The translations under genes and the position numbers were made by a program. A stretch of DNA of 64,000 nucleotides from contig JAFWKK010000028.1 in NCBI GenBank assembly GCA_017514235.1, forward strand, positions 17,477 to 81,476, read 5' to 3'. The DNA comes from Kiritimatiellia bacterium. Lineage in GTDB: Bacteria > Verrucomicrobiota > Kiritimatiellia > RFP12 > UBA1067. This document shows positions 1 through 8,427 of the stretch, piece by piece. The notes below the pieces were generated by a model. It was not told the origin of the DNA. It saw nothing but the letters and a program-made list of their open reading frames with translations, and made no database searches. The first letter of the stretch is position 1. The number at the start of each line of letters is the position of its first letter.

Positions 1-370
1 CGAGCGTCTCGATGTCAAAGCCGTCTATACGCTTGAAGAGCTCGTCGGACATCATGTGCGCCTGCGCGGCGAACTCCTCGGCGGCGATCTTCTTCTTGCG
101 CCGCTCCTCCTCGTCCTGCGGGGTAAGCTGCGCGAGAGAATCGTCCTGCCCTTTCTCGATGTTCGCGATCATCGCGTTGATGCGCTCGTTTATCTGGACT
201 TTCGCATAGCGCTCGACATGGCAGGTCTTCGCCGCGACGAGAATGCAGCAAAGGATCGGCACCGCCGCCAGGAGTGCGAAATAGGTAAGACCTGCGGCGT
301 ACATCGGGCAGTCGTTGCCGAGGAAGCCCTTCACGACGCGCTTGACAAAACTGAACATCCTAGAGAACAT
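1..370 (-). CDS. YihY/BrkB-type inner-membrane protein, N-terminal part only
   Basis: The reading frame opens with ATG at 370 on the minus strand and stays open to the window edge, giving the first 123 residues. Residues 15-48 (GFLGNDCPMYAAGLTYFALL followed by a hydrophobic helix) match the start of the YihY/BrkB family, polytopic inner-membrane proteins of unclear function once annotated as RNase BN. A charged segment rich in Glu, Arg and Lys follows at about residues 75-105, as expected for a loop between membrane segments. The -10 box of the upstream promoter lies 6 bases before the ATG, so the mRNA is probably leaderless. A second ATG at 358 is possible, but the promoter spacing favours 370. 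The C-terminal half is outside the window. Confidence 0.75.
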   Translation of the reverse strand, partial: MFSRMFSFVKRVVKGFLGNDCPMYAAGLTYFALLAAVPILCCILVAAKTCHVERYAKVQINERINAMIANIEKGQDDSLAQLTPQDEEERRKKKIAAEEFAAQAHMMSDELFKRIDGFDIETL

Positions 371-376
371 GCGCGT

Positions 377-382
377 ATTATA
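377..382 (-). promoter_or_regulatory. Extended -10 promoter of the YihY-like gene
   Basis: On the minus strand a run of seven T (385-391) is followed by TGGTATAAT. Only 6 bases separate the TATAAT from the ATG at 370. No TTGACA-like -35 box is visible at 16-18 bases upstream. The predicted start point coincides with the start codon. Confidence 0.75.
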
Positions 383-510
383 CCAAAAAAACAGTGGCGG
401 GACGTGGCAATAAAACACATTGCGCAGGCAAAGTCAACTTGGACAAAGCGGCGACATGTCAAATATTTCTGCTTTGGAAAATGAAATCGGCAACAAGCAC
501 TTTTGCACGT

Positions 511-1836
511 TTACCAGAAGACAGGCAGCGGGGCCGAGGGCGGCGCCTCGCCTGGCTTAGCCACCGGCGGCACATAGATGCCGCGTTTTATACAGTCCGT
601 CAAGACGGAAGAGACAGAGTCAAGCCGGTCCTCAGGATAGTAAAGACCGGACTTGTCCGCCGGCCACATCGCGAAGTTCTTCCGCAGGTTCTCCGCGCGT
701 TGCGACATCTTGCCGAACCAATAAAAGTTACAGCATACGGCAAAGGCGACGAGGGCAAGCGCTATCTGGCGGGACGGCAGGCGCAGCTTCGTCAGGTAAA
801 GCGTTGACGCAAGGATCGAGATGCTGACGATGCAATAGCGGGAAGGCACTTGCGGCATGAATTCCGAGGCCCTGAAAACGGCGCAAGGAATGGCGTTCGC
901 GACAAGGAACACGAGAAAGCCGAAGACCGGATCGCCGGCGCGTTGGCGAAAGTCCGCGGCAATCGGCAGCATCAGCGCCAGGACAACGCACCCGAACACG
1001 AGGCAAGCCCACGGGAACGCGGTGGCTCCGCCCATCAAAGAGACGAACAGCGAAGCGGCATAGCCGATGTGCCTGACCACGAACATAGGCGTGATCTGAA
1101 CCGAGAAGTTCATTATCGTCGTGTTCGCCAGGACCGTCTCGCCCGGACTTGGGACATCTTGCACAACATACGGCGGAGCGGTCCTGGAAGGCAAGACGAA
1201 CATGAAGAGAACGGCGATTGCGGCAGCAGCGACAAGCATGGCCGCGAGATGCTTCCTTCGACGCTTGCCGAACCATTCGAAAACGAGAAGGCTGGGCCAG
1301 ACGAACATACCGCCGCCGCTCGAAAACGTTGTAACAACGGCACAGAGAATGCCCAGGGATAGGCGGCAGGCGCCGGCACCATTCGCCAAGACAAACGAGA
1401 GGAAGGCGAACAGCATCACGGCGACATTCTGTATCGACGTCATGCCCCAGAAAATGTTCTCCCGGTTAGCAAGCGAAAGGAGGAGCCAGAGAATTCCGAC
1501 GCCGATCAGCTCGCGCTGACGGTTTCCCGTACGAAAGACTCGCCACCAGATGAAACCGTACGCCATGAGCAGAAAATTGCCGCAGAGCATCATCCAGCGG
1601 AAATCAAACGTTCCCTTGACGAAAAGTATGACGTCCGCCACAAGCTTGGTCAATGCAATCCGGTGTTCATTGTGGGGCACGGCAAGGTCAACGAGGCGAT
1701 CAGGAAACGGAAGCACAAGGTGCCCGAGAACCGCGTCATAGTCGTCCATCTCCGGTATGTTGACGGAGATCATCGCCCAGCAGAAGACAAGAAACAGGGG
1801 CGGGACCGACAGCAACAGCAGCTTCTTTATGTTCAT
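511..1836 (-). CDS. Polytopic membrane protein, GT-C-glycosyltransferase-like
   Basis: A 441-residue protein with an N-terminal membrane helix and about ten further hydrophobic segments. After the first helix it carries a conserved-looking acidic loop (MDDYDAVLGH) and a His/Glu/Arg cluster (HNEHRIALTK). A short acidic loop after the first membrane segment is typical of GT-C glycosyltransferases that use lipid-linked sugars, but I cannot assign a family. It is divergent from the sugar-nucleotide operon starting at 1917, which suggests a role in envelope glycan synthesis. The -10 box is 8 bases from the ATG, so the mRNA is probably leaderless. Function by inference only. Confidence 0.6.
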   Translation of the reverse strand: MNIKKLLLLSVPPLFLVFCWAMISVNIPEMDDYDAVLGHLVLPFPDRLVDLAVPHNEHRIALTKLVADVILFVKGTFDFRWMMLCGNFLLMAYGFIWWRVFRTGNRQRELIGVGILWLLLSLANRENIFWGMTSIQNVAVMLFAFLSFVLANGAGACRLSLGILCAVVTTFSSGGGMFVWPSLLVFEWFGKRRRKHLAAMLVAAAAIAVLFMFVLPSRTAPPYVVQDVPSPGETVLANTTIMNFSVQITPMFVVRHIGYAASLFVSLMGGATAFPWACLVFGCVVLALMLPIAADFRQRAGDPVFGFLVFLVANAIPCAVFRASEFMPQVPSRYCIVSISILASTLYLTKLRLPSRQIALALVAFAVCCNFYWFGKMSQRAENLRKNFAMWPADKSGLYYPEDRLDSVSSVLTDCIKRGIYVPPVAKPGEAPPSAPLPVFW

Positions 1837-1844
1837 GCGAGCGC

Positions 1845-1850
1845 ATTATA
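1845..1850 (-). promoter_or_regulatory. Extended -10 promoter of the 511-1836 membrane protein
   Basis: The minus strand reads TTTTTTGGTATAAT, with 8 bases from the hexamer to the ATG at 1836. This is the full form of the motif seen through the window, and the gene is predicted to be leaderless. Confidence 0.8.
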
Positions 1851-1886
1851 CCAAAAAAGCCGGAGGAAAATCACATTGAGATATGA

Positions 1887-1892
1887 TATAAT
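1887..1892 (+). promoter_or_regulatory. Extended -10 promoter of the polysaccharide operon
   Basis: The plus strand reads TGATATAAT, 24 bases upstream of the ATG at 1917. A purine-rich GGGGA precedes the start codon, so this transcript has a short leader. It is divergent from the promoter at 1845-1850, about 36 bases away. Confidence 0.7.
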
Positions 1893-1916
1893 GTCGGCAA
1901 ACAAAGTTGGGGACAT

Positions 1917-3086
1917 ATGAAAAGAATATGCATCATAGGCGGATGCGGGCATGTCGGGATTCCGCTGGGCCTCGCGTTTGCGAGCAAGGGTCTTGACGTG
2001 ACGCTTGTGGACGTCAACCAAAATGCGGTGGACAACATAAATCGGGCGCATCTGCCGTTCAAGGAAAACGGCGCCGCGGCACTGCTGAAAGCGCACGTCG
2101 GCAAGAACCTGCGTGCGACACGCGACGCCGAAACCGTAAAGAAGCAAGACGTCGTCGTGTTCGTGACCGGCACGCCGGTTGACGAACACCTCAACCCGAA
2201 GATCCATGACGTCGTAAAAGTGCTGAACGCCTATCTGCCGTACCTGAACAAGAGGCAGCTCATCGTGCTTCGCTCGACCATCTTCCCCGGCGTGTCCCGC
2301 ATCGTCGAGGAGATGCTGAAGAAGCGGCTTGGCGCGGCGAACCTGTCGTTCTGCCCGGAACGCATCGTGCAAGGCAAGGGGATCGACGAGATATTCAACC
2401 TGCCGCAGCTCGTCTCAGGCGTCAACAAGAAAGCCGAGAACGCGGCTGCCGCCCTCTTCTCCGCCATAGCGCCAAAGATAATCCGCATCAAGCCGGAAGA
2501 GGCCGAGCTCGCGAAGCTCATGACCAACGCCTGGCGCTACCTAGAGTTCGCCATCGCAAACCAGTTCTACATGATGGTGGAGAAGCAGGGTCTGGACTTC
2601 TACCGCATACTGGAGGCGATGAAGGAAGACTATCCGCGAGCGAAGCACTTCGCCGGCGCGGGACTCGCCGCAGGGCCGTGCCTGTTCAAGGACACGATGC
2701 AGCTCTCGGCATTCCACAACAACGAGTTCTTCCTTGGCCACTCCGCCATGCTCGTGAACGAGGGGCTTCCGAACTTCCTCGTCTCACAGCTGGAAGAGAA
2801 GATGGGCGGTTCGCTCAAAGGAAAGAAAATCGGCGTGATGGGCCTTGCTTTCAAGGCGGACAACGACGACGTCCGCGAATCGCTGTCCTTCAAGGTGAAG
2901 AAGCTGCTTGAGATGAAAATGGCCGAAGTGCTTGTCACCGACGAGTTCGTGCCGAACACGCTACCGCTAAAGACATTCCTGAAAGAGGCGGACGGCATCA
3001 TCCTGGGTGTTCCGCATTCCGCGTATCGCAAACTCAAAGTCAAAAAGCCCTTCGTCGACTGCTGGGGCTGCTGGAGGCAAAAATGA
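1917..3086 (+). CDS. UDP-glucose/GDP-mannose dehydrogenase family protein
   Basis: A 389-residue NAD-dependent sugar-nucleotide dehydrogenase that oxidises a sugar C6 alcohol to a uronic acid in two steps. The N-terminus has the Rossmann fingerprint GGCGHVG (residues 8-14). CPER lies in the middle, and the catalytic cysteine sits in GPCLFKDT (Cys255), matching the family GGxCFxKD signature with one glycine replaced by proline. The C-terminal domain contains GLAFKADNDDVRES. The overall pattern resembles UDP-HexNAc (WecC/TuaD-like) enzymes, but the substrate cannot be read from sequence. The stop codon overlaps the next start by four bases (ATGA), so the two genes are translationally coupled. 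It supplies a uronic acid to the surface polysaccharide made by this block. Confidence 0.85.
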   Translation: MKRICIIGGCGHVGIPLGLAFASKGLDVTLVDVNQNAVDNINRAHLPFKENGAAALLKAHVGKNLRATRDAETVKKQDVVVFVTGTPVDEHLNPKIHDVVKVLNAYLPYLNKRQLIVLRSTIFPGVSRIVEEMLKKRLGAANLSFCPERIVQGKGIDEIFNLPQLVSGVNKKAENAAAALFSAIAPKIIRIKPEEAELAKLMTNAWRYLEFAIANQFYMMVEKQGLDFYRILEAMKEDYPRAKHFAGAGLAAGPCLFKDTMQLSAFHNNEFFLGHSAMLVNEGLPNFLVSQLEEKMGGSLKGKKIGVMGLAFKADNDDVRESLSFKVKKLLEMKMAEVLVTDEFVPNTLPLKTFLKEADGIILGVPHSAYRKLKVKKPFVDCWGCWRQK

Positions 3087-4105
3087 AGATTCTCGTCACA
3101 GGTTCGGCTGGATTCATCTGCGGCTATCTCGTCGAGGAGCTGCTCAACAACGGGCACGAGGTCGTCGGCATAGACAACTTCTCGAAATACGGGCCGGTCA
3201 AGAAGAGCTACGACAATCACCCGAACTACCACTTCACGCGCGGCGACGTAAAGGACCTGGACCTCATGAAATCGCTCGTCAAGGACTGCGACCAGGTGCT
3301 CGGTGCGGCCGCGATGATAGGCGGCATCTCCTACTTCCATACCTTTGCCTACGACCTGCTGGCGGAGAACGAGAGGATCGCCGCCGCCACGTTCGACGCC
3401 GCCATATGGGCAAAGAAGAATGCGAAACTGAAGAAGATCAACGTGCTGTCGTCGTCCATGGTCTTTGAGAATACGGACACATACCCTACTCCGGAGACAG
3501 AGGCGCGGAAGTGTCCGCCGCCGTCCAGCACCTACGGCTTCCAGAAGCTTGCGTGCGAATATTTCGCACAGGGCGCGTGGGAGCAGTACAAGCTTCCGTA
3601 CACCGTCATACGTCCGTTCAACTGCGTAGGCACCGGCGAAAAGCGCGCGCTCTGCGACACGGAAATCGAGAGCGGCAACGTGAAGCTCGCCATGAGCCAC
3701 GTCGTGCCGGATCTCGTGCAAAAGGTGGTCAAGGGGCAAGACCCTCTGCACATCCTTGGTGCGGGCAACCAAGTGCGCCACTATACCTACGGCGGCGACC
3801 TTGCACGAGGCATCAGGCTTTGCATCGAAAAGCCAGAGGCTGAAAACGAGGACTTCAACCTCTCGACGCCGACGTCGACCACGGTCCTTGAACTTGCCGA
3901 GAACATCTGGAACCGCGTCCACAAGGGGGCAAAGCCGTTTCGCTACACGAGCGACGAGCCGTTCAAGTACGACGTGCAGAAGCGCGTGCCGGCCGTGGAG
4001 AAGGCGGCCAAGTTGCTGGGCTTCCGCGCTGAGACAACGCTTGACCAGATACTGGACGAAGTGATGCCCTGGATCGTGGAACAAATCCGGATTGGCGGCA
4101 TTTGA
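3083..4105 (+). CDS. NAD-dependent sugar-nucleotide epimerase/dehydratase
   Basis: A 340-residue member of the extended short-chain dehydrogenase family. It begins with the Rossmann motif GSAGFICG, where a cysteine replaces the usual glycine of GFIG. The active-site set is visible: a Ser run (LSSSMVF) and Tyr151/Lys155 in YGFQK. A conserved RPFNCVG segment follows. Such enzymes epimerise or dehydrate UDP- or GDP-sugars, and the substrate is unknown. It overlaps the dehydrogenase upstream by four bases and the glycosyltransferase downstream, so all belong to one operon making an activated sugar for surface glycan. Confidence 0.85.
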   Translation: MKILVTGSAGFICGYLVEELLNNGHEVVGIDNFSKYGPVKKSYDNHPNYHFTRGDVKDLDLMKSLVKDCDQVLGAAAMIGGISYFHTFAYDLLAENERIAAATFDAAIWAKKNAKLKKINVLSSSMVFENTDTYPTPETEARKCPPPSSTYGFQKLACEYFAQGAWEQYKLPYTVIRPFNCVGTGEKRALCDTEIESGNVKLAMSHVVPDLVQKVVKGQDPLHILGAGNQVRHYTYGGDLARGIRLCIEKPEAENEDFNLSTPTSTTVLELAENIWNRVHKGAKPFRYTSDEPFKYDVQKRVPAVEKAAKLLGFRAETTLDQILDEVMPWIVEQIRIGGI

Positions 4106-4836
4106 GCGCACGTGTCATCATTGCAATCCCCGTCTACAACGAGGGAGAGAACATCCGTGCGACCCTGACGGAGCTTGATGCCAAGGTACACGTGGACGCG
4201 GAAATGTGGCTTGTCTATGACAGGGACGATGACACGACCCTTGCGCCCGCCCACGAACTCGAGGGCAAGACGCGACTTCCCTTTCGCCTTGTTCGCAACA
4301 AGTACGGGCGAGGGGCGCTGAACGCGATAAAGACAGGACTTGAGGACGCTCCTGGCGAACTCGTAGTGGTAACCATGGCCGATCTGTGCGATCCGCCCGA
4401 AGTCATCAACGACATGGTGGCCGTCGCCGACCGCGATGGAGCTGACATAGTTTGCGCCTCCAGGTACATGAAGGGCGGGCATCAGTTCGGCGGACCAAGG
4501 TTCAAGGGATTCCTATCGCGTACGGCAGGCCTGCTCCTCTGCCTGTTCGCACGCTTGCCGACGCATGACCCGACCAACAGCTTCAAACTCTACCGCAGGA
4601 AATTCCTCGACTCCGTAAAGGTCGAATCTACCGGAGGCTTCGAGCTAGGGTTGGAGCTTGTAGTGAAATGCCGCGCGATGGGCGGCAAGATAGCCGAAGT
4701 CCCAACCACTTGGCGCGACCGCGTCGCCGGAAAAAGCAACTTCAAGCTGTGGAAGTGGCTTCCCAACTATCTCCGCTGGTTCTTTTACGCATTTCTGCAT
4801 GGCAACAACTCCTGCAAAAGGCAGCCGGCGGAATGA
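4102..4836 (+). CDS. GT2-family glycosyltransferase (dolichyl-phosphate mannosyltransferase-like)
   Basis: A 244-residue GT-A-fold glycosyltransferase. It opens with ARVIIAIPVYNEGENI, the usual nucleotide-binding strand of family 2 enzymes, followed by an Asp-rich YDRDDDTT and a central TMADLCDPPE segment that probably binds metal and the nucleotide sugar. Length and layout resemble polyprenyl-phosphate sugar synthases (DPM1-like). The start is a TTG that overlaps the previous stop codon (TTGA), and no ATG is available nearby, so translational coupling is likely. The 3' end overlaps the next start as ATGA. It probably loads a sugar on a lipid carrier for the membrane protein encoded next. Confidence 0.8.
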   Translation: MSARVIIAIPVYNEGENIRATLTELDAKVHVDAEMWLVYDRDDDTTLAPAHELEGKTRLPFRLVRNKYGRGALNAIKTGLEDAPGELVVVTMADLCDPPEVINDMVAVADRDGADIVCASRYMKGGHQFGGPRFKGFLSRTAGLLLCLFARLPTHDPTNSFKLYRRKFLDSVKVESTGGFELGLELVVKCRAMGGKIAEVPTTWRDRVAGKSNFKLWKWLPNYLRWFFYAFLHGNNSCKRQPAE

Positions 4837-6635
4837 CTGGGCCCCTTGAACGCCTTCTGCAGGAATTTATGCAAAGTCCTTTCGCGGCAAACGTTCCGCG
4901 CGAAGTGCTTTTGCGTTCGCTGACAGGCACTGCGGCAGCCGGTGCGACGCTCGCGGCAACGCTTGTCGCGCTCTTTCTTCTGCGCAAGAGGATTCTAGCC
5001 CTTCTGCACCGCTTCAACGACGCAAAGCTCTTTACCTTTGCGCTGACGGCGCTCACCGTGCTTTCGCTTCCAGATCCGGCATTCCCATTACGCCCCGGCC
5101 TTGATTATTCTTGGCAATGGACGCTCAACCAGCTGGCCTTGGGCAGAGCGTGGGGCGAATCCATCGTATTCACCTACGGCCCGCTCGGATGGCTGCTATG
5201 CCCGACCGGAAGATGGGACACGGTCCTGCTCGCGCTGGCGGCCAACACATGCTTCTGCATCCTCTGGATATGGAGCGTCCGCAAGATATATCTTTCCTCG
5301 GAGAACGGACGCGTCGCGGCATGGGGCCTGGTCATAACCATGTTCTTTCCGCAGATGACAATGGAATGGCGATGGATCGCGCTGTCCATAATCATGGTGC
5401 GGACATCTTGGCTGGCGGCGGGGGCCATTTCGGCGGTGCTGGCGCTCATGAAGTTCAGTTCGCTGATAATGGCAGCAGGGACACAGCTCTTCATGCTTGT
5501 GCTTGCGGCGGACAGGAGGCGGAGATTCTTGAATTACGCCGTCGGCCTTGCAATGACATTCACGCTCCTGTCCGCAGTCACCTTCCATTCTCCAAACGCT
5601 CTCTTCATGTGGCTGACCGGTTCAGCCCAGATCGCCATCGGCTACAACCGCCATATGCTTGTTGACAAAGGCTTCCTGGAGTTGGCGTTGCCGATTGCCG
5701 CATTCGCGGTCCTGGTCCACAAGCCCCGTCACATCCTGTCGCTTCTTCCGCTCGCCCCTTTTCTTTACTGCGTGGCCAAATACAGCTGGGTGCGGCAGGG
5801 AATCGGACCGTTTCTCTATGCCCTTACGATAGCGGCTGCATTATTGGCGGAGAGGTTTGCATCCGACCGCCGACGCTTCCTGCTGACGGCAGCGATGTTC
5901 GTTCTGATAGGCTACGGGCTAACGTGGCCGCGGTTCTTCGCCGCGAACCAGACGTACGTGGCATTCCCATTCGGCGTAAACCCGACCGGAACCCTGCGAA
6001 CTCTCATCCTACCGCATGCAGTCAAGAGGATCGAGTCCGTCTCAATGGCATCGCTTGCCAGAAACAAACTCCCGCCTCGCATCCGGGCGGCCATAGGAGA
6101 CGCAACCGTACAGCTTCTTCCGCATGAATTCGCTCCGGCCATGGCGGACCCGTCGCTACGAATCGTTCCTTACGCTACCATGCAAATGTACTCGACGTAT
6201 ACGGCGCAACTGGACAAGCTGGCCGCCAGGTCGTACAGCTCGGCAGAAGCGCCGGAATTCATCGTCATTGACACGGACAACCTTTCCATCGACGGCAAGA
6301 ACGCCTTTCTCGACTGTCCGCGCACATGGAATGCCATTCATGAAAATTATTCGCTCCTGGACACTTCAGACGAGGGACGATGGATTCTCCTAAAGCGGCG
6401 CGCCGCCCCGATCCCAACGGTCTGCGACCGGAGGATCAACATTCCTGACGAAACGCTTGCGGAAAAGCTGATCGCGATACTGTTCCGCGGCAAGTTGCAC
6501 TATGCCGACATTGAGACACCGAAGGGGACGATGAAACACGTACGCATCAATCCTTCGGTGCTGAAAGATCCCATAGACCGTGACCTCCCTTTCGCTGCAA
6601 ACGAGCTAGCCGAATACATGCGGCATACGCCCTGA
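4833..6635 (+). CDS. Polytopic membrane protein of the glycan operon, GT-C-like
   Basis: A 600-residue protein with roughly ten hydrophobic segments and a hydrophilic C-terminal third. The start is the ATG at 4833 that overlaps the GT2 stop (ATGA); the frame extends further upstream but only antisense-like sequence lies there. The segment LDYSWQWTLNQ followed by FTYGPLGWLL recalls a family of bacterial membrane proteins linked to lipid-dependent glycosyl transfer. Directly behind a DPM1-like gene, the simplest reading is a transferase using the lipid-linked sugar. This is inference; no catalytic residue can be named. It ends 9 bases from a convergent gene. Confidence 0.65.
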   Translation: MTGPLERLLQEFMQSPFAANVPREVLLRSLTGTAAAGATLAATLVALFLLRKRILALLHRFNDAKLFTFALTALTVLSLPDPAFPLRPGLDYSWQWTLNQLALGRAWGESIVFTYGPLGWLLCPTGRWDTVLLALAANTCFCILWIWSVRKIYLSSENGRVAAWGLVITMFFPQMTMEWRWIALSIIMVRTSWLAAGAISAVLALMKFSSLIMAAGTQLFMLVLAADRRRRFLNYAVGLAMTFTLLSAVTFHSPNALFMWLTGSAQIAIGYNRHMLVDKGFLELALPIAAFAVLVHKPRHILSLLPLAPFLYCVAKYSWVRQGIGPFLYALTIAAALLAERFASDRRRFLLTAAMFVLIGYGLTWPRFFAANQTYVAFPFGVNPTGTLRTLILPHAVKRIESVSMASLARNKLPPRIRAAIGDATVQLLPHEFAPAMADPSLRIVPYATMQMYSTYTAQLDKLAARSYSSAEAPEFIVIDTDNLSIDGKNAFLDCPRTWNAIHENYSLLDTSDEGRWILLKRRAAPIPTVCDRRINIPDETLAEKLIAILFRGKLHYADIETPKGTMKHVRINPSVLKDPIDRDLPFAANELAEYMRHTP

Positions 6636-6644
6636 GACAGGAAA

Positions 6645-7679
6645 TCAGGCGTGGGCAATCCGCAATCCCGAATCATCAAGGCGAATCCCGATCTCGCGAA
6701 TGCCGCCGCCAAGTGCGGTGATTTCTCCGAGCATTCCCGCCTGACTTCTCTTGTCCCCGTTCGAAAGCAGGGTGACCGAGCCACCGTCGCCGCCGGCACC
6801 GTTCACTTTCCAACCGATGGCGCCATGCCGCCTAGCGATGTCGAACACCTTACGCGCTGTGCCAGAGACTAGAGACGGGTGGAGATTCGCCTGCGCCTCC
6901 GTATTGCGTATCATCGCCCGCCCGAATGCAGAAAGGTCTCCGGCGAGGAGCGCATCCCGGCCAGCCACCGCCTCGCGGCGGAACGGCTCTATCCTGGCGT
7001 CGGAATCGGCGTCATTCGCAAGTCCGCTGATCACGTCGCTGTGGACCGTGGTCGAATAATGCGGCCGACCGAGAAAAACGAGCGAAAGACGGGACTCCAG
7101 CTCCGCGCGAATGCCCTGCCGGACCGGGAGCCTGGACACTTTTGCGTTCGGGTAGTCCGTCATCTCAATGTAGCAAATGCCGCCATAGGCAGAGCAAATC
7201 TGATCCTGAATCCCGCTCTGCTGCCGAAGGATTACCGTCTCGACTTCATGGGCCTTGGCAGCAAGCTCGTTCGGCATCATCCTGCGGGTACTTGCCGTCA
7301 GGCAGTCGAGCGCGCCGAGAAGAGCCACCGTAATCGCGGCAGAAGTTCCGGTCGAAGAGCCGCCAGGGACGGACGAATGGAGCGACACCTCCACGTCCAA
7401 TCCGCGCGGGATCGGCAATGACTTGACGCAAGCGTCCAGAAGCGGGTGCTTGCCGAAGGTTATGTTCCGCGGATCGAGCCCGTACCGGTCCCCGTAATCG
7501 TCAACGGAAATGAAGAACCGCTCCCCGGCAGCCGAGGCGTCGTCCACCTCGATTATGCACTGCGCCGACGGACGCACCGCAATGTTCAAGATGTTGCCGT
7601 GCTTCGCAAACCAAGTGTCCGACCACCCGCCAAGATCGCATATGCGAATGGGGGCAAAGGCTATATACGTATGTTTCAT
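6645..7679 (-). CDS. GHMP-family sugar kinase, HddA-like (heptose 7-phosphate kinase type)
   Basis: A 344-residue GHMP kinase. The N-terminal APIRICDLGGWSDTW is the signature of the D-glycero-D-manno-heptose 7-phosphate kinase/fucokinase branch, and the ATP-binding loop GSSTGTSAAITVALLG lies at about residues 111-126. A late GAGGDGGS glycine loop completes the family set. Such kinases phosphorylate the anomeric oxygen of a sugar or sugar phosphate before nucleotide activation. No gmhA, gmhB or hddC is nearby, so the heptose route is not shown. The ATG overlaps the stop of the D-lyxose isomerase gene (ATGA), which suggests that both act on the same or linked sugars. Confidence 0.8.
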   Translation of the reverse strand: MKHTYIAFAPIRICDLGGWSDTWFAKHGNILNIAVRPSAQCIIEVDDASAAGERFFISVDDYGDRYGLDPRNITFGKHPLLDACVKSLPIPRGLDVEVSLHSSVPGGSSTGTSAAITVALLGALDCLTASTRRMMPNELAAKAHEVETVILRQQSGIQDQICSAYGGICYIEMTDYPNAKVSRLPVRQGIRAELESRLSLVFLGRPHYSTTVHSDVISGLANDADSDARIEPFRREAVAGRDALLAGDLSAFGRAMIRNTEAQANLHPSLVSGTARKVFDIARRHGAIGWKVNGAGGDGGSVTLLSNGDKRSQAGMLGEITALGGGIREIGIRLDDSGLRIAHA

Positions 7680-8356
7680 GCAGGCGGGTATTCATTGCAG
7701 AGCAATCGGATCGGAGGCTCGTCCTCGACGATCTTGGAGTATCGCGACACGGAATCGAGGAAGAAGTTGTCGGTGTTGTCGTCATTAACCCTGGAGACTT
7801 CTCCAAGGATCAGATCTCCAGTTCCAGGCCTCGGGAACAATGAATGGGCTACATACGGAGTAAGCGTCATGGAATCGCCAGGTTGGACATGGATCTCTTC
7901 TCCGGGACGGAAAGTTCGCCGGAATCCATCCATGTCAACAGATACAGCCGAATCAATCGGACGGAACGTGACTGGATCCACATTCCACAGCCGCACGGCA
8001 AGTTCGCCGCCGACACGGTTGATGATGTCCTCCGTCTTGAACACATGGCAATGACTCGGCATGGTCTGGCCGTCTTTCATCAAGATATACTTCTCGCAAT
8101 ACGGGACGCCTACAGTCCGGTCATCAACCAACCCATTCCTTACCGTATATAGCACGGCGCCAACTCTTGCAAAGTCACCGCTCCCGAAATCGGTAACGTC
8201 CCAGCCCAGGGACAACCGGCGAACGGCATCAAGTTCGCCGCGCTTGGACTGGACCTCATCAGGAGACCAGCTGGCAAGCGCAGGAAGCCTTATGCCATTT
8301 GCATCAAGAGTCTCAATCGCCCACCTGATCGCCGAATTTACTTCCGATCGCTTCAT
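7676..8356 (-). CDS. D-lyxose isomerase (cupin-type sugar isomerase)
   Basis: A 226-residue protein that resembles Enterobacteria D-lyxose isomerase along its whole length: MKRSEVN start, LGWDVTDFG, the metal site region MPSHCHVFKTEDIINR with His-x-His and Glu, GEVSRVNDDNTDN, and the end segment RLLCNEY. These enzymes are Mn-dependent cupins that interconvert D-lyxose and D-xylulose and often D-mannose and D-fructose. The position usually Phe in HFH is Cys here. The gene is translationally coupled to a GHMP kinase, an unusual pairing that may mean a phosphorylated or polysaccharide-bound sugar as the true substrate. Its promoter lies 6 bases before the ATG, so the mRNA should be leaderless. 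Confidence 0.85.
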   Translation of the reverse strand: MKRSEVNSAIRWAIETLDANGIRLPALASWSPDEVQSKRGELDAVRRLSLGWDVTDFGSGDFARVGAVLYTVRNGLVDDRTVGVPYCEKYILMKDGQTMPSHCHVFKTEDIINRVGGELAVRLWNVDPVTFRPIDSAVSVDMDGFRRTFRPGEEIHVQPGDSMTLTPYVAHSLFPRPGTGDLILGEVSRVNDDNTDNFFLDSVSRYSKIVEDEPPIRLLCNEYPPA

Positions 8357-8362
8357 GTCAAG

Positions 8363-8368
8363 ATTATA
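8363..8368 (-). promoter_or_regulatory. Extended -10 promoter of the D-lyxose isomerase/kinase pair
   Basis: The minus strand reads TTTTGGTATAAT, with 6 bases from the hexamer to the ATG at 8356. It sits in the 71-base gap after the GT4 gene. No -35 box is recognisable. Confidence 0.8.
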
Positions 8369-8427
8369 CCAAAACCTTTATCGCAATGGCAACGACAACG
8401 GTCTGCGAGATCGCATTGTCACACGCA

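Noticed and set aside
2630-4111. Minus-strand open frame of 493 codons across the dehydrogenase and epimerase genes
   Set aside because: Antisense to two genes with clear catalytic motifs.
6631-6649. CCTGA/TCAGG inverted repeat between convergent genes as terminator
   Set aside because: The stem is five bases, made by the two stop codons, with no T-tract.
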